64,000 nucleotides of DNA from Xenoacremonium recifei (GCA_012184525.1 WOFQ01000001.1:1116001-1180000), one strand, 5' to 3'. Shown: positions 44,259 through 55,293, numbered from the stretch's first letter. Translations and numbers: made by a program. The notes: generated by a model not told the origin, from the sequence alone.

Positions 44259-45750
44259 TCTGACACTGAAGACACAATGCTTGCTTGAGAGTTGCTCTTG
44301 GGAACTCTTCAGCTAACTATCTGCTTCACTTGAGTAGGTTCGGACCCGTTATATAATAATATCCCATCCGGCCTCATCCCCTCAACCCCTCAACCCGAGC
44401 CAGGGCTAATAAGCCGACCAAGTTGCACAACATGATAGCAGCATCGGGCCTCCAAAAGATCCCTGAGCATGGCTATTCCCTCTTGTGAGACCGCGGGCTC
44501 CGGTATAGACGACCAACTTGACGGTCAAGTCCGGGCCGGGTCTTCTCTCGCCAATAGCAACCCAATTGGGACTGTAGCTCGGGTCCCGAACACCCTGAAG
44601 ATCCTGTTCAGAGCTCGACGGCGTACGTAGACGCCCTGCCAAGCCGGAACTGACGTCGTATGCTCAATGACACACGTGGGGTTGGAGCAGAGCTCTTATC
44701 ATGTCGGTCGAGATAGCAATTCTGCGGGGTGGAAGGTCAAGACGAGGAGACAGACCGGGGGGTTGATGACCCGGGGAGGCTGCTGGGTGCTTTGTCATGA
44801 TGAGTCTCGGACCCTCGGGAGCAGATTTGGATCGCGGCTCCATGACATCGGAGGCAGATGAGTCGTCAAGGTGCTGATACCGATAGCCAAATCGACTGAT
44901 AGATAGATAGGCCAACCAGCAGGCCGATCCTTTGACGGTTGACGGTGGAGCTCTCGGGCACGTTGGGGTCTCGGAGATGGCTGCTGCATACGACGATCGG
45001 AATCTTGCTGCTCACTCTTTGACAAGGCCCCGTTGAAAGGGCGTCGTCATGACGAGGCTAGAGGAGTTGGTGATGTTGGTCCGGCGGGTGGCTAAGATGG
45101 AGACGAGGATGAAAGGCTATGAAAGATTAATAAATCTGTTTACGTAGTCGTCCTCCGCATTCTCCAGATAGGGCGGCGGCGGAGGCTAGGATCAAGAAGA
45201 ATAACCTTACCACTGATAAGGAAGCGGCAGATGGGGAGTCGCTGGTTGGGTTCCCCGCGCGCTATGTTCTTTGAGGTAGATGCAGATGCGATGTTCGTTT
45301 GAGTGAGGTGGAAATTGAGTGTTGAAGTTGAGGGACATGTTGACTTAGACTGGAAAAGTGAGACAATGACTAAGTCTAACAAGAAACTTTAGAGAGATAG
45401 ATAGTTATACAGTGTACAACTTGTTCCTGTGCTAGAAATCACAGTCCCATGACCTGTCACTTATAACGCGGCAGTTCTCTTGGACATTACAGGGCCTAAA
45501 CTAGGTGCCCGAGGAAACCCGGGAGAGGCGTCGCGGGGTTAGAAGGCCAATTGCCGGAGTTCCAAACCACTGACAAAGTGAAATTGAAGCTTACAACAAC
45601 ACTTCTCCAAATCTTCTCCTCTGCTTTTGGAAAGAAAAACGGCCAACTCCGACCCGACCGTTATCTCTGCCCTTTCACCAGATCCAGCTACGTCGTCCGT
45701 CACCGTTCTCACTTACTCCGTATAGCCAACCCAGCCCAACCAGACCCGTA
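44259..45750. promoter_or_regulatory. Divergent intergenic region, 1.5 kb
   Basis: Between the oxidase (-) and the rhodanese-type gene (+). Several small frames but no motif. Long enough to hold two full promoters. Confidence 0.4.
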
Positions 45751-46360
45751 ATGCCTCCGGCACTACACAAGTTCCCTATCCCTGGTCGGTCACTGATAAC
45801 GCCCAGGTTCTTCTCTACAATGGCTACTGCTGCCCCGCAAGACGCTTCCTCCCCGCCGGCCTGGTGGAAGGCCTTCCCCGAGGCGCGATCCTCGCCACCC
45901 CGAGTCGCCGCCGATGATGTCCGGGCTCTGCTTGAGAAGGCCGATGCCGCTCCGGGGGCTGCGCGGGAGTTTTTGCTGGTTGATGTTCGGCGGGATGATT
46001 GGGTGGGCGGTACGGTGGCGACGTCGATTAACTTGCCGGCGCAGACGTTCTACCAGACGAGGCCGATGGTGTATCAGCTGTGCAAGCAGGCGGGGATTAC
46101 AAGCATTATTTTCTACTGCGGTAGGATGGCACCTCTCCTGTGACAACTTCTCTTGAATCCTGTTCTCTAATTACATGTCTGCATCTATAGGCAGTTGCGG
46201 TACTCGAGGGCCTCGCGCCGCCGGCTGGATGCAGGACTACCTCGACGAAGTCGGCGAGTCGGATATCAAGGCGCTCATCCTCGCGGGCGGCGTTAAGGGC
46301 TGGGTCAAGGCGTATGGCGGAAAACTGATGGACTGGTACGACGAGAAGGCGTGGGCATGA
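45751..46360 (+). CDS. Rhodanese/Cdc25-type protein, arsenate-reductase-like
   Basis: Two exons, 45751-46120 and 46191-46360, 179 residues. The rhodanese fold includes FLLVDVRRDDWVGGTV, INLPAQTF and the active-site loop YCGSCGTRGPR. This loop fits Cys-x5-Arg, the phosphatase/arsenate-reductase form of the Cdc25/Acr2 rhodanese group. The end reads ILAGGVKGWVKAYGG. Known members are Acr2 arsenate reductases and Ibp1/Ych1 phosphatases. Substrate here is inferred only. The first Met gives an Arg/Pro-rich N-terminus that could target mitochondria. The second Met at 45820 (MATAAPQD) would give a cytosolic form. Confidence 0.85.
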
Positions 46361-46536
46361 AAGAGCAATTGATGCTACCTGATCTGTCCTGTCCTAGCAT
46401 CTAGCATAGAGACTCCCTCCCTCCCTTTCCCCCGATAGCAGTAGCAGCAGTTACGATTGATTTTTTTTTTCTCGACCGCAGAACGCCAGACGACCCTTTG
46501 CAAATTTCCCATCCTTGTTCGTCCGAGTGGTTGGGT

Positions 46537-47046
46537 TTACCGGTGGTGGTGTTGGCGGTCGTCGCCGCCGATTCTTTCGAGTGCCTCGAGCATCACGACT
46601 GAGTTGCCACGGATGACCTGGTTCAGTCTGTCAGTTTTGTTGTTTTCGAGGGCAATTGCAGATTGGGATACTTACGACCATACCGAGCCGGATCTTCTCG
46701 CCATTGTCCTTCTCCTCCACGGCTTCGTCAAGTACTATGTTAAGGAAGACCTGGTTCTGGTTAGTCGCGTGCCGTCGGTGAATCAGAGTCGAGGGTGTCG
46801 CTTACATCGTAGCCGCGAAGGACTCCGATGACCTTGCGGCTGCCGTTCAGCTGCACGAAGAGCCGCTTCTCGAGGTACTGCGACAGGAAGTTAGTATAAA
46901 TCTCTTGCTCGCTGCCTGTCTCGCGATGTCGTCCAGAAGCAACCATTCTCCTACCCCGAGGCGGGGCCTTTGCTATCCCAAATCATGCGCTCCAACAGAG
47001 AGGGGTCTCGGCTTACCTTCTTCAGCTCAGGTTGGGCGGGCGCCAT
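46537..47046 (-). CDS. SmG: Small nuclear ribonucleoprotein G (SmG)
   Basis: Four short exons: 47017-47046, 46806-46877, 46676-46750 and 46537-46617. All splice in phase 0, giving 85 residues. It starts MAPAQPELKKYLEKRLFVQL. The Sm1 motif contains NGSRKVIGVLRGYD and the Sm2 motif contains IRLGMVVIRGNSVVMLEALE, both diagnostic of SmG. A short Gly/Asp/His tail follows. SmG is one of the seven Sm ring proteins that load on U1, U2, U4 and U5 snRNA. Every intron has a GTAAGY donor and a CAG acceptor. The gene is invisible without splicing because no exon exceeds 27 codons. Confidence 0.95.
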
Positions 47047-47251
47047 CTTGAACTGTCAATGATTGCGATCTTGAAGAGGCTGCCCAAGTTGCGACGCGAT
47101 CAATCGCAGCTCCAGCTCTGACCCGCCCGAAGTTTTGGGTCACGTGCGATAAGATAAGAAACACTCTCGCAACTTCGAGCTTGACGCATCGCGACTCCAG
47201 GCTGCACTTACATCTTTCATAATTTCAGCTTCATGCTCGCCACCTTACAAA
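47047..47251. promoter_or_regulatory. 205-bp bidirectional promoter of SmG and NTR2
   Basis: Only 205 bp separate the start codon of SmG (-) from that of the NTR2-like gene (+), so both spliceosome genes must share promoter DNA and 5' UTR space. Confidence 0.6.
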
Positions 47252-48730
47252 ATGAGCTCTTTCGGTGCAAGGCGCAAGGCCCGAGTCATCAAGATTGACG
47301 ATGATGCAGATACGGGCGACAACGCGCCGTCTGGCGAGACCACTGCGGATGGTAAGTATCCTCTTTTTGCTGCAGAATCGACCATTGCTGATGCGAGACA
47401 AAGGCTGACCTTGCGCGTAATAGAAGCCCCGAAAATAGTCTTTGGTTCCAAGTCAGGGCGAAAACCTTTTCGACAGTCGGGATTGAGGAAAACATTCAGT
47501 CCCGCGGATAGCGACAATGCGACGGGAGGATCTCAAAAAGACGAAGCCGAAGACGATGACGGCCCTGTGGTCGTGCGCCCCCAAGCGAGTCGATCTGGAT
47601 CGAAGAAGCGCGTGAAAAAGGCATCGAAGTTATCCTTTGGAGGAGACGAACCCGGTGCGGAAGATGATGATGGCGAGGAAGAGTTCCGGCCGAAGAAGCC
47701 TCCTCTGGGGCAGCGCGCATTGGAGAACAGTGCGATGAGGAGGGGTCTTGGAACAAGAGGCTTGCCTTTACGGAGTCTGGGAGACGACGACGACCGGCCA
47801 AAATACAGCAAAGAGTACCTTAGCGAACTACAATCCTCAACACCGAACACGCCCCAAGACATATCTACATACCCTCCCGACGATGACGACGCTATGGATC
47901 TTGATGCGTCAGAACTCGAGGGCGCTCTCATTGTAGACGCACCTGAAATGGGCGTCTCAAAGCAAAGCGCCACAAAACAGAGCACTACCATCCTCACCGA
48001 GGCCGAGATCCAAGAACGAAAAGAGCGTCGGGCACGGCTAGCTCAAGAAGAGAACTTTCTCTCTGTCGATGATGATGAAGAGGACGACTTTGGGCGCAAG
48101 AAGAAAGAGGAAACCCGGCTATCGGCCGAGGATGAGGACCTCGGTGAGGGGTTTGATAATTTTGTGGAAGATGGTGGCTTGTCACTGGGAAAGCGTGCTG
48201 AAAAGGAGCGGCGCAAAGCTGAGCGCCAGAAGATGGCCGAGCTCATCGCCACCGCCGAGGGCCACACTTCAGATTCATCCTCAGACAGCGATGCCGAGCA
48301 CCGCATCGCGTACGAAGCCGCCCAAACGCGCGCAGGCATGGACGGCCTCAAAAAGCCCAAGTCAGCACCTCACGCCGAGGCCCTCCTGCAGGCGCCGCCC
48401 AAGATCACCCCCCTACCAAGCCTCACAGAGTGTCTAGCGCGACTACAAGCGACGCTGCAAGGCATGGAAGCGGACTTGAAGAGCAAGCAGGAGCGTGTTG
48501 AGCAGCTGCGGACGGAGCGCGAGGAGATTGCTGCGCGGGAAAAGGAGGTCCAGACGTTGCTGGATGAGACGGGGAAGAAGTATCAGCAAGCGATGGGTCA
48601 GGGAAAGGTTGAGGAGGGTGCTGTGCCGAGGAGCGGGCTTGTGGCGGAGGTTGTTGGACAAAGGGGGTTGGAGAATCTGGGGACGCCTGCGAGGAAAGAT
48701 GGTGATGAGGATGGTATGGATGATTCATAG
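47252..48730 (+). CDS. NTR2: Nineteen complex-related protein 2 (NTR2-like spliceosome disassembly factor)
   Basis: Exons 47252-47351 and 47424-48730. The intron is 72 nt (GTAAGT...AATAG), giving 468 residues spliced. If retained it stays open and adds 24 residues. The N-terminus MSSFGARRKARVIKIDDDAD is Ntr2/GCFC-like. The sequence is rich in Asp/Glu and Lys/Arg, with PLGQRALENSAMRRGLGTRG and a YSKEYLSELQSSTPNTPQD motif typical of the NTR2 family. A C-terminal coiled coil follows (ADLKSKQERVEQLRTEREEI). Ntr2, with Ntr1 and the helicase Prp43, disassembles the intron-lariat spliceosome. The divergent neighbour is SmG. Confidence 0.85.
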   Translation: MSSFGARRKARVIKIDDDADTGDNAPSGETTADGKYPLFAAESTIADARQRLTLRVIEAPKIVFGSKSGRKPFRQSGLRKTFSPADSDNATGGSQKDEAEDDDGPVVVRPQASRSGSKKRVKKASKLSFGGDEPGAEDDDGEEEFRPKKPPLGQRALENSAMRRGLGTRGLPLRSLGDDDDRPKYSKEYLSELQSSTPNTPQDISTYPPDDDDAMDLDASELEGALIVDAPEMGVSKQSATKQSTTILTEAEIQERKERRARLAQEENFLSVDDDEEDDFGRKKKEETRLSAEDEDLGEGFDNFVEDGGLSLGKRAEKERRKAERQKMAELIATAEGHTSDSSSDSDAEHRIAYEAAQTRAGMDGLKKPKSAPHAEALLQAPPKITPLPSLTECLARLQATLQGMEADLKSKQERVEQLRTEREEIAAREKEVQTLLDETGKKYQQAMGQGKVEEGAVPRSGLVAEVVGQRGLENLGTPARKDGDEDGMDDS

Positions 48731-48918
48731 CGAACGAGATAACTCTTGTGAGGGTATATTTCCATGAGGATTAGTGTAAACTACAAAAAATGTAAAAAGA
48801 TATGGATGGCTCCGAAGGTCAAGGAGCATCAAATGCCCGCTACCATGTTTCACTTTCATATCATGTCATTTGACACTCGCTTGATGCTGTCATGTATGCG
48901 CAAGGAATGTTTCAAACC

Positions 48919-50729
48919 TCAACGACCAACTCCTTCCATTTCTTCTTCGTGCCATTCGCGCTTGGTGATCTTAACCCAGAAGTCTGACGCAAACAGAAAC
49001 ACTGAGGTCTGTGTTTTGATCGGCTGCTCAGGGTTGAGCACGGCAAAGTCGTAGTGTCTTATTAACTGCCACTCTTATTAATGATTTTCCTATATCAAGA
49101 GCACAGTTCAACATACCTCAAACACCGCCTTATGCAGCTCCATCAGCGCAATGGGCTTGCCTAGACATGAATACTTTCCGCCCCCGAAATGCGTATCAAC
49201 CGCCGCAGTCATACGCTTCAACTCCTCGCCCTGCGCCAACAACCACCTCTCCGGACGAAACACATCAGCATCCGGCCCCCAGACACGCTTCGACCGCCCA
49301 ACAGCGAAGAACCCCTGACCAATCTGCGTCCCGCCAGGCACGAAGTATCCGTTCAGAGTGTCGCCTTCAGGCGGGACTTGTTTGAAGCCAAGCCCGCCGA
49401 CGGGGGGCCACATGCGCAGGCCCTCGCGTACGACGGCTTGGAGGTAGGGCAGGGCCTGGGCTTCGGCAGCGGAGATGAGGGTCGAGGTTGAGGATATGGC
49501 AGTGCGGATTTCGGCGAGGAGGCATGTGTAGGCGGTGGGCGTGGTGATGAGGGAGAGGAGGATCATGCGGAGGGCGTGGGCGGAGGAGTTGGAGCCGGCG
49601 ATGCTGAGGAAAGTTAGGGTATTGGGTGAGGAGGGAGTGAGGAAAGGACGTACATGGAGATGAAGACTTGTTGGATGAGGTCTTCTTGGGACATGCCGTT
49701 GTTGATGTGTGCTTGCATCATGTCCTTCATAGGGGGTGCGTTAGGGGCAAGGCGCCTCTCAACAAAGGACCTAGCGAATCTATAGACAGATCATGTCAGC
49801 CTTTTTCATGCTCACCATATCCATCCCAATTCTCAAGATCACCCACCCCATGAGCCTCCCAAAACCGACCTGATCCCCCTCCTTCGGCAACGCCAGACAC
49901 AGCGGCCACCGATGAACAATCTTGGTCAACCACGGCAGCACAGACACGATATTCATAACTGGCAATGAACTCGCGTTGATCTCGTTGTAGCTATACAAGT
50001 CCTCGTCGCGAGACAGATACCCGAACGGCTCGCCCAGTGAGATATCGCCGATGGCATCGAGCGCGAAGAACTGCGTCTTCTCGGCGAGATCCACGGGGAT
50101 GGTGTGTTCCGCTGTGGACAGATACTTGCGGTTGATCAGGGCGAGGAAGTTGACCAGTTGGCGATCCATACCGGCTTCGAAGCCGAAGCCCTCGTTCTCC
50201 TTGCCCGAGTACTGCACAGTGTTGTCAGTGGGATTGTGCTTGTAAGAGGGGTCTGGGTGAAAGCGACTTACACCAGGGGCCATCTGTGCGCGCATGACCT
50301 TGTGCTTCTCTTCATCGCGCGTGGACACCACGTTATCGACGCCAGGCACAATTCTACCGCTGTCGTAGAAAGGGCCTTTGGTATAAGCGCTGCGAACGGC
50401 GGACATGGCGCGCAGGATGTCCGGGTCAGAACACAGCAACTCGTTAGGCCCGATGCGAACCAGGGGTCCTTTCCACCAATCAGTCAAATTCTTGCCATGA
50501 GCAACAACAGATACATACCGTATTCCTCCGCCGCCTGTCTCAACACCTCATGGTACCGACCACCCACCGCCCCGCGAAGCTGCCACCACATCGACCATCC
50601 CGCAAGTCGTGGCCCAGGAATGTGTCGCAGCCTCGCCCAGCGATGAACGCTTCGAAAGAGCACGAGCGCGAGACACGTCCCAAGGAGGAGAGCCGGCGCG
50701 GCGGCGTCGAGGCTGCTTAGCAAGTCCAT
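48919..50729 (-). CDS. Cytochrome P450 monooxygenase
   Basis: Six exons: 50519-50729, 50272-50468, 49847-50211, 49654-49779, 49117-49603 and 48919-49065. All are in phase, giving 510 residues. An N-terminal membrane anchor (LDAAAPALLLGTCLALVLF) precedes the proline hinge HIPGPRLAGW. The I-helix reads IAGSNSSAHALRM, an atypical form of AG-x-D/E-T-T. The ExxR is REGLRMWPP, the PERF-type motif RPERWLL, and the heme loop FGGGKYSCLGKP with the Cys ligand. It resembles the pisatin-demethylase-like microsomal P450s of ascomycetes. The substrate is unknown. The AGSNSS I-helix lacks the usual acid/Thr pair, which may affect oxygen activation. Confidence 0.92.
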
Positions 50730-51560
50730 GGCCAGAAGATGGTGACCAAGGGAGTAGAACCAACACCATGGTCTGAATGCCCGGGTAATAAGTCGACAGC
50801 ATCGTGTGGGGAGTCTTCCCGGCTAGAATGGCCAGGCGAGGCAGCCCGGCGGCCGGACTCTGCGCTATTAGCGGGCTGGACCGGTTCTAGTGGGAGTGGC
50901 AGGGGTTGTGCTGGCTGGGGATGTTCAGTTTGTGGAGGCCATGGGGAGTTGATTATGGAGGAGGGATGGGAGCCTCGCTGATTGCTTCAAATGTATGCTG
51001 TAAAGGCTGTCATCTTGGGGCAACATTGTATAAATGTCTTCTTCTCGTTAGCTTTGATATTCCATGACCGGGCATTATTGCAGAACAGGCCCGACACTCG
51101 ACCAGGTGCATGCATTCCTCCCAAGTTTCAGCTCGCGCCCATACTTCCTGCTCTCCAGTTAGCTCCACGCACACTATCGGAGCGATAGCTTTCAGAATAG
51201 ACCAGATCTGTGACCCGAGATAGTGTCTGATGCTGGGTGCGGCTTAAGAGTCATGAGAGTTCGAACAGTGTCTCTTATGTGGACTAGGTAAAGAAATGTT
51301 TCAACTGATGTGATCCTACTTGTGTTGAAGAAAGTGACCAGTCAACCGCAAAAGCAACGGGATCGCCGTCTCCCACCTGTCTGTGCGTGCGGACGTCGAT
51401 CATGGCCGGGTCCAGGAACCGGGTCTGGCCCAAAGATGACAGATTATATTGTGTATATGTAAGGTTCGTCTAGCAGCGTTGTAAGCTGATGTATAAATGC
51501 CGTAAGCGAAGATGATGGCTGCGTGAAGACTTCACAACTCATCACTCAGTTCATGACTCG
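50730..51560. other. Intergenic region
   Basis: 831 bp between the P450 and the flavin monooxygenase, both on the minus strand. This is the P450 promoter plus the monooxygenase 3' end. No gene seen. Confidence 0.4.
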
Positions 51561-53042
51561 TCAAATCTCCTTTTTGTCCTCTGCTCTCCGTCCGTACAGC
51601 ATCCCCTTGGTGATGCTGCCAAACAGCCACGCGCACGTATCAACGACCAGATTCTGCCGTCCGTACCAGACGCCCGAGTTCGTCACCTTGGGGATGCGCT
51701 CCGCCGCCTTGACGAAGTAGTTGCTCGACGCCGACACCGCCAGCTGCGCCGGCTTCTGCATCTCCTCGGGGGTTATTACCGGCATCGCGCTGGTCGAGCC
51801 CGTCTTCTCCATGTACTTCAGGATGCGCACCACGATGCGCGCCATGACGTCGGCGCCGGGTGTCCATGACTGCGTCACGTAGCCGATTATGAAGGCCAGG
51901 TTCGGCAACGACTCCAGCATGCATCCGCGCCAGGTGTAGTGCGATCCCACGTCGACAGGCTGGCCATCGACCAGCGGTGTCAGCCCACCGAAGAGCTCAA
52001 AGTACAGCCCCGTGGCGGTGACGATGATGTCGGCGTCGAGCTTCCGCCCCGACTTGAGCAAGATGCCATCTTCGGTCACGGTGTCGATGACGTCCGTCAC
52101 AATGTCGCAGTTGTCGCGCCTCAACGCCTTGAAGAAGTCCCCGTCGGGGCACATGCACAGCCGCTGCTGGAACGGGTTGTAGCTCGGGTTGAAATGCACA
52201 TTCACGTCAATGTCCTTGGGCAGCTGACGCTTTGCAAACTTGCCCAGCGCCTCGCGCCCCTTCGCCGGGAACTTGAGCAGGAATTGGGTCATGATGACCT
52301 CGAAGAGCGTGTCCTTCCACCACAACAACCAGTGCAGCCATGCTAGCGACAGGTAGCGGCGGAAGAAGTCGTCCAGCTTGGACTTGCTCCGGCGAGTCAC
52401 CACGAATGAGGGACTGCGCTGAAGCTGCGTCACCATGGCGGCGGTTTTGGCCAGCGTCGGTACAATGGTGACAGCTGTTGCCCCTGAGCCGACGACGACG
52501 ATGCGCTTCCCGGTGTAGTCGAGATCTTCCGGCCACCACTGCGGGTGCACGACCTGACCTTCGAAGCGCTCCAGCCCCGGGATCACCGTCGGGAAGGCCT
52601 TGTCATAGGCGTAGTAGCCCATGCACGCAACGACAAAGTTGGCCGTATACACCCTGCTCTCGCCGCTCGCTATCTGCACATCCAGACGCCACTGCTGCTC
52701 GTCCGTCAGCCACTCCAGGCGCGTGACCTTGTGCTCGAAGCGGATCTTGTCGCGCAGCCCGGCCGTATCGACAGCGTCCTCGAGGTATTCGACGATCTCG
52801 TCGGCCGCGGCCATCTTGTGGCGGTGCTGCCACGGGTGCCAGCGCAGCCCGAAGGACGTCATGTACGAGTCGGAGCGGAAGCCTGGATACTTGAAGAAGC
52901 TCCAGGTGCCGCCGATGATGGGCCGCGCCTCGAGGATCGTGAAGGGCCGGTGCGGGAGCTTCTCGCGGAGGAGGTGGGCGGTGTTGATGCCCGAGAGGCC
53001 GGCGCCCAGGATGAGGATGTCATGATGCTCGTCGGCGGTCAT
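51561..53042 (-). CDS. EthA-like FAD-containing (Baeyer-Villiger-type) monooxygenase
   Basis: Intronless, 493 residues. FAD motif ILGAGLSGINTAHLL near residue 10, ARPIIGGTWSFFKYPG, the fingerprint FEGQVVHPQWWPEDLDY (FxGxxxHxxxW), NADPH motif VVVGSGATAVTIVPTL, and ATGLYFELFGG late. It reads closely like bacterial EthA-type monooxygenases, including NPSYNPFQQRLCMCPDGDFF. Such enzymes oxidise ketones to esters or thioamides and sulfides to S-oxides. The open reading frame is GC-rich, without the introns seen in nearly all neighbours, so bacterial origin is possible. The P450 next to it is on the same strand and could act in the same pathway. This is inference. Confidence 0.92.
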   Translation of the reverse strand: MTADEHHDILILGAGLSGINTAHLLREKLPHRPFTILEARPIIGGTWSFFKYPGFRSDSYMTSFGLRWHPWQHRHKMAAADEIVEYLEDAVDTAGLRDKIRFEHKVTRLEWLTDEQQWRLDVQIASGESRVYTANFVVACMGYYAYDKAFPTVIPGLERFEGQVVHPQWWPEDLDYTGKRIVVVGSGATAVTIVPTLAKTAAMVTQLQRSPSFVVTRRSKSKLDDFFRRYLSLAWLHWLLWWKDTLFEVIMTQFLLKFPAKGREALGKFAKRQLPKDIDVNVHFNPSYNPFQQRLCMCPDGDFFKALRRDNCDIVTDVIDTVTEDGILLKSGRKLDADIIVTATGLYFELFGGLTPLVDGQPVDVGSHYTWRGCMLESLPNLAFIIGYVTQSWTPGADVMARIVVRILKYMEKTGSTSAMPVITPEEMQKPAQLAVSASSNYFVKAAERIPKVTNSGVWYGRQNLVVDTCAWLFGSITKGMLYGRRAEDKKEI

Positions 53043-53596
53043 TGTGGCTGAATATCAAAACCTGGGTGTCTACTAGAGGTAGAAGGGGGCTCAATTGAGC
53101 CCGGATCCTGTTGGGGGAGTGCCAATGCGTGCGGACGCGATTGTTGAGGAGGAGAAGAATCTGGAGGTCGCTGAAAATATGGCCGTATCGGGCTCAGCAG
53201 GCTCCGCATTCGCCCGCCAGATCGGCCGAGGCTTGCGCTGTGGCTGAGGAGCTGCTGCAGCTGAAACGCGATCTAGACTGAACTGATCAGCCTCCATTGC
53301 GACTTCCCGTTGTCTTCGATTTCGATGCGCGATGATGAAGATAGTTCAGTGATCGACAGGAAAAAAGGCAACGGCTTCCCGTCCCGTATTGGTGGAGTTG
53401 TCAGCTCCAGTTTGGCTACCACGGCCAGCTTCCCAATACGGCCATTCCCACGATGGATGACATTCCCGTCTCACAAGTGCCACAGCTCGCTCACTCCTCT
53501 TTAGTACACAACTATAATATTCTCTTTATTGCTCATTAAATCATAAAAATAAATTCATCGTCAGCATCTGGGTTAGATCCAACGGCACTCTGGTTC
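53043..53596. other. Intergenic region
   Basis: Promoter of the EthA-like gene and AT-rich 3' UTR of the DUF6601-like gene. No supported gene. Confidence 0.4.
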
Positions 53597-54586
53597 CTAC
53601 AGCGCAGTAGGCTTCCTATAATAAATACAGAATAATAGCAGCTCCCTCAATTGAAACACAATGTACAATACCGGGAAAAAGGAAAGTCCAAGTATTGTAA
53701 CAACTACAGAAAACATACAAAACGATGCTGCTGCACCTTTAAATGTGCTGCCCGGATCCGCTGTCACTGCTGTCTGCATTGCAGAGAGAATGAGCGCTAT
53801 AGCGCTGAAGATGAAGACGTACGGTCCCAAGAAGATGCCGAAGAATGTGAGGTACTGATGGTGAACCTCCAGGTAGCTACTACCAAAAGACATGAGTCTG
53901 GTAATAAAGTTGAGTCGCGTAAGCCGTATCTCCCCGTACTGATATCGGGGCGATACAGCAGAGTCGCCCATATGTCGGAAATTGTCTATGAAATGGCACC
54001 ATCCAGTCCATTCTATAGTCGAAGGAATGAGGCCAATATCTCTAGCAATATTGAAGTCAGACTCGTGTGTGATGAGATTGCTGTAGGTTCTGAGGAATCC
54101 GTTGGCATCTCTCCGTAGGTGCTGATCTGTACCGGATTCGAGAAAGGATTGAAAGAAGTCGTGGTTGAGCAGACAAGGTATGATCGGCTTGATAAAGATT
54201 CGGTCATAATGCCACAGTAGATGGAGATCGGGTCTCTCTGTGATCAATATCTTACGGCCTTTGATGGCCTGATGGTGCAAGGGGCTTATGTTGCGCGGCT
54301 TAGAGACCAGGAAGAAGGCCCAGGATAACGTCTCAAGCCGGCGAGTCGATAACTCATCCTCCAGAAACTTCAATACCACGTCACGGTTGTCTTTCTTGAT
54401 TAAGGGCTGGCCAGTAACTGTGTCTCCCGACTCAGAAACCAATTCTGAAGACTTTGGGAAGGGTATGTTCACTCCCGGGGAATCTGTCGTGTTAAACACC
54501 GAGTTAGTAAACGCGAAGCCCTGGATTTGGAACAATAAGAGTCTGGACATACTGCCGGGAGGTTTCTGCCCATCAGAAGTCCCCAT
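53597..54586 (-). CDS. Two-TM fungal membrane protein, DUF6601-like
   Basis: Intronless, 329 residues. A soluble N-terminal part contains the family-type phrases FLEDELSTRRLETLSWAFF, RKILITERPDLHLLWHYDRI and QYGEIRLTRLN. Two C-terminal TM segments follow: GIFLGPYVFIFSAIALILSA and FCMFSVVVTILGLSFFPVLY. It closes with a short tail. This matches the fungus-specific DUF6601 family as I remember it. Its function is unknown. It lies next to the NLR gene, in the same transcriptional direction. Confidence 0.75.
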   Translation of the reverse strand: MGTSDGQKPPGSMSRLLLFQIQGFAFTNSVFNTTDSPGVNIPFPKSSELVSESGDTVTGQPLIKKDNRDVVLKFLEDELSTRRLETLSWAFFLVSKPRNISPLHHQAIKGRKILITERPDLHLLWHYDRIFIKPIIPCLLNHDFFQSFLESGTDQHLRRDANGFLRTYSNLITHESDFNIARDIGLIPSTIEWTGWCHFIDNFRHMGDSAVSPRYQYGEIRLTRLNFITRLMSFGSSYLEVHHQYLTFFGIFLGPYVFIFSAIALILSAMQTAVTADPGSTFKGAAASFCMFSVVVTILGLSFFPVLYIVFQLRELLLFCIYYRKPTAL

Positions 54587-55293
54587 TCTGCATCACTTGT
54601 GTGATTGATAACGGGTGAAACGCTTGAGTGATTTCGGTGATGCCTAGACCTCTTTGGTTTGGTGTAGGACTGGGAATGAGGCTGAGTCGTTGCTCTGCGT
54701 CCAAGCGAGCTGAACCCCTCAGTCTAGTATGTACGCACAGCATGATTCTAGATGCAAGAAAGAAGAATAAGGTATTATCCTTCACCGCCAGGGCCCATTG
54801 AGCGCACAGCAAATCATGTTCACCCACGTTGCGCCAGGCCCTGGTCGAGGAACTTTGGGGGCCAAAATAAGTAGCGATGAGTGTGGACCGCGCCGATATA
54901 CTTAACCTATTTGACCGTAGACTTATGTGCTCTGGTTCTTTTGGATGGTTGCAATTGAGCGCAGTACGAGATAGAAGGAGAAGTTGAAAAATTAGAGGCA
55001 TTAGTTGATGATCGATCTTTCCACGTGGACCATCTTGCTGCAGGCGGGCCGCGGCTGAATTGAAGCCTTTCTTAGCCTGTTGCCTGAAGGAAGCAATGAA
55101 GACCATGGTCTGATCTTTGCCGATGGAACGATTATATAGATTAGTCTCTGTCCGTCGAGATAGGCTTTCCCAGCTTCAAGTTACAAAACACTCACCACCA
55201 TTTGTTATACAAGGCCAGACTTCTCCAGCGAAGAACTTACACGATGGTGCGGCAATGCGTTAGTACTACCCTGTTGTGACTGATCAATAGCCT
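54587..55293. other. Intergenic region
   Basis: Upstream of the DUF6601-like gene. A 177-codon minus frame here lacks motifs and is not called. Confidence 0.4.

Noticed and set aside
39471..53042. A single biosynthetic cluster spanning ArgRS-like to EthA-like genes
   Set aside because: SmG and NTR2 in the middle are housekeeping, no PKS, NRPS or terpene core enzyme is present, and gaps are ordinary.
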